Shown here one piece after another: positions 62,438-64,000 of a stretch of 64,000 nt of DNA (positions are counted from its first letter, which is position 1; each line of letters begins with the position of its first letter). Made by a program: the position numbers and the translations under genes. The notes under the pieces are model-generated. The model was not told the origin of the DNA and ran no database searches. It worked only from the letters and a program-made list of their open reading frames with translations. The stretch comes from Ectobacillus sp042610425. Lineage in GTDB: Bacteria > Bacillota > Bacilli > Bacillales > Bacillaceae_G. Location: assembly GCF_042610425.1 (NCBI RefSeq), contig NZ_JBGJZM010000001.1:1240001-1304000 (forward strand). The letters run 5' to 3'.

Positions 62438-62998
62438 AAATCCAAATACCTTGGATCCTAATACATGATCGATTGGAACAAATCCAATTTCTCTACTGTC
62501 TTTGCTATTGTTACGATTGTCACCCATGACAAATACATGTCCACTCGGTACTTTCCATTTTCCTTGTGCGACTAGCGTCATTTCTTCTTTTATGTAAGGT
62601 TCATCAACGAGAGTACCATTTCGATATAACTTATGATCTTTTAATTCGATTTCATCTCCAGGCTTACCGATAATACGCTTTACATAAAGAAAGCTATCTT
62701 GGCGTTTGTTTGTAACAAGCTGAAATAGCGCATTTTCAGTAATATCGTCAAGAACAGAACGTGCCCGGTCCACACGACTATCAATAATAACAACATCCCC
62801 ATAATTAGGTTCCTGGGAAAATGTATGCGACAGCTTCGAAACCATAATTCGTTCTTGATCTCGTAATGTCGGATCCATAGAATGTCCCTCAACCTTATAA
62901 GGTTGAATCAAAAAAACACTTGTAATGAAGGCCAATACAAAAGCAATGGCAATGGAACGAATCCAACTCCATATTTCTTTTATTACTTTACTACCCAA
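62435..62998 (-). CDS. Type I signal peptidase
   Basis: A signal peptidase of about 187 residues with one N-terminal membrane anchor (IAIAFVLAFITSVFLI, 16-31). The Ser/Lys dyad is Ser40 (VEGHSMDPTL) and Lys107 (YVKRIIGKPGDE), and the box MGDNRNNSKDSREIG follows near 158. All three are standard for Gram-positive SipS/T-type enzymes that remove signal peptides. The frame is open from TTG 63022 but lacks a ribosome site there; GGTAGG lies in front of TTG 62998 (MGSKVIKEIW), which I prefer. The exact start is uncertain. Confidence 0.92.
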   Translation of the reverse strand: MGSKVIKEIWSWIRSIAIAFVLAFITSVFLIQPYKVEGHSMDPTLRDQERIMVSKLSHTFSQEPNYGDVVIIDSRVDRARSVLDDITENALFQLVTNKRQDSFLYVKRIIGKPGDEIELKDHKLYRNGTLVDEPYIKEEMTLVAQGKWKVPSGHVFVMGDNRNNSKDSREIGFVPIDHVLGSKVFGF

Positions 62999-63123
62999 GG
63001 AAATACCTACCCTTCTAAACAAAATATACTGCTAGTAAAAGAGTACCATGTTTTTGCCTATAATAACAATGGCTGTATCACCGTTATACAGGATAATTCA
63101 TCGCATATTATGTAACGTTTATC

Positions 63124-63903
63124 TTAAAAAACTCCGTAAAATTGAAGACTAAGTATAAGTATGCCAAGCAGCCATACATAATAGGAAAATATTTTTAAAG
63201 AATGCTTCTTTAAAAATTGGATCATCCATGAAACAGCTATATAGCCAAAGAAAGCTGCGGATAGGGTTCCAATAAGTAGAGATGTTCCAGAAATCGTTTC
63301 TGCTTTTCCTTGTACAATATCTCCGGTCTGTAATACGATGGCTCCAATTATCGCCGGTGTGGATAATAAAAACGAAAAGTAGGCTGCTGTTTCCCGGTCT
63401 AGCTTACGCCATAATGCTGCGACAATTGTCATACCAGAACGAGAAATAGCTGGAAAAATAGCAAACGCTTGAAAGGAGCCAATAATTAGGGCGTCTTTGT
63501 AAGTAATATCCTCCATCTTTTTACTCCCGCTTTTCCCTACTTCGGCTATGTATAGAAAGCAACCAGTTGCTAAAAACTCCCATCCAATAGTTACTCCTGT
63601 TTTTGATATTTCCTCAAAAAAATCTTTAAATAAAAGCCCGATGATAACGGCAGGGATTGTTCCTACAACTAGAAGAAACGTCAATTTACTAAAGGGACGT
63701 TTGATAATACGAATCCACTCTTTCCGGTAATAAACAATTACTGCTAGTAACGTTCCAAGATGAAGCATTGTATCTAAAAATAAACCAGCGTCATCTAAGC
63801 CAACTAGATGACGTCCCAAATACAAATGGCCCGTGCTACTAATCGGCAAAAATTCCGTTAACCCTTGAATAATACCTAATAAAAAAGCTTCTAGCCCATT
63901 CAC
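63124..63903 (-). CDS. uppP: Undecaprenyl-diphosphatase
   Basis: A 259-residue membrane enzyme that removes one phosphate from undecaprenyl diphosphate to recycle the lipid carrier of wall synthesis and confers some bacitracin tolerance. Motif 1 GIIQGLTEFLPISSTGH is at 11-27 with the catalytic Glu, and motif 2 FPAISRSGMTI is near 154-164 with the conserved Arg. About seven to eight membrane helices are predicted by eye. The start is GTG 63903 after AGGAGGG. It lies upstream of the signal peptidase gene on the same strand but is a separate unit. Confidence 0.95.
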   Translation of the reverse strand: MNGLEAFLLGIIQGLTEFLPISSTGHLYLGRHLVGLDDAGLFLDTMLHLGTLLAVIVYYRKEWIRIIKRPFSKLTFLLVVGTIPAVIIGLLFKDFFEEISKTGVTIGWEFLATGCFLYIAEVGKSGSKKMEDITYKDALIIGSFQAFAIFPAISRSGMTIVAALWRKLDRETAAYFSFLLSTPAIIGAIVLQTGDIVQGKAETISGTSLLIGTLSAAFFGYIAVSWMIQFLKKHSLKIFSYYVWLLGILILSLQFYGVF

Positions 63904-64000
63904 GAAAGTCCCTCCTCTTTACGCTTGTACCAGTATATGCGAGAAAAGTAGCGTTCATGATGCGAGGCAAGAAGCTGATTTATAAAAAAAGGAACGCAGA

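Overview
The window is low-GC DNA with Gram-positive style strong Shine-Dalgarno sites, many TTG/GTG starts and stem-loop-plus-T-run terminators. It carries Bacillaceae hallmark genes: cysJI of Bacillus type, an AdhR-like MerR regulator with its boxes, an SH3b/NlpC wall hydrolase, TrmL, a Ser/Lys signal peptidase, UppP and a heterocycloanthracin-type Cys-rich peptide. A Bacillus of or near the B. cereus group is the most likely source; this is inferred from gene content, not from a database match.

Layout. (1) 46-4274: a fatty-acid/hydroxybutyrate operon (TetR, acyl-CoA ligase, 3-hydroxyacyl-CoA dehydrogenase, thiolase). (2) 4532-8064: sulfite reductase cysJI, with a visibly higher-GC codon style than its neighbours. 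(3) 8323-16804: small and metabolic genes (DUF2691-like protein, aminotransferase, alpha/beta hydrolase with YjdI/YjdJ-like genes, LtrA, two aldo/keto reductases), interleaved with decayed genes (2-hydroxyacid dehydrogenase, MerR regulator, MFS transporter). (4) 15938-23505: an aldehyde/quinone-stress type regulon. Four near-identical MerR-type promoters with 19-bp spacers and a CTTAAAG/CTTTAAG dyad precede an aldo/keto reductase, a carboxymuconolactone decarboxylase-cupin pair, the AdhR-like regulator itself and a short-chain dehydrogenase. Pirin and a secreted NlpC/P60 hydrolase lie inside this stretch. (5) 23895-31525: a glycosyltransferase, then a thiazole/oxazole-modified peptide cluster (precursor, ThiF-like protein, YcaO cyclodehydratase, SagB dehydrogenase).

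(6) 32315-57630 is an AT-rich accessory island between trmL and ybaK. It is built of defence-like modules separated by copies of one dispersed repeat: FRG + DUF262 + GIY-YIG genes; decayed PD-(D/E)xK and NucS-like nucleases, a DUF4365 gene fused onto a GTPase remnant, and an HNH protein; an IS3 remnant followed by a two-gene McrBC-type system; then an orphan SinI-like antirepressor, a WYL regulator and a four-gene operon. That operon encodes three different dynamin-like GTPases and a large fourth protein that looks like a degenerate GTPase with Sel1-type repeats and a CFI-box segment. It is the best candidate for a poorly described system, plausibly a membrane-acting anti-phage or stress machine; that role is inference.

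(7) 58166-64000: housekeeping genes (ybaK, a small membrane protein, a permease fragment, a lipoprotein, a hydroxyacid dehydrogenase with a Na+-symporter-family transporter, signal peptidase I, uppP). No rRNA, tRNA or CRISPR array was seen. All family names come from motif recognition by eye.
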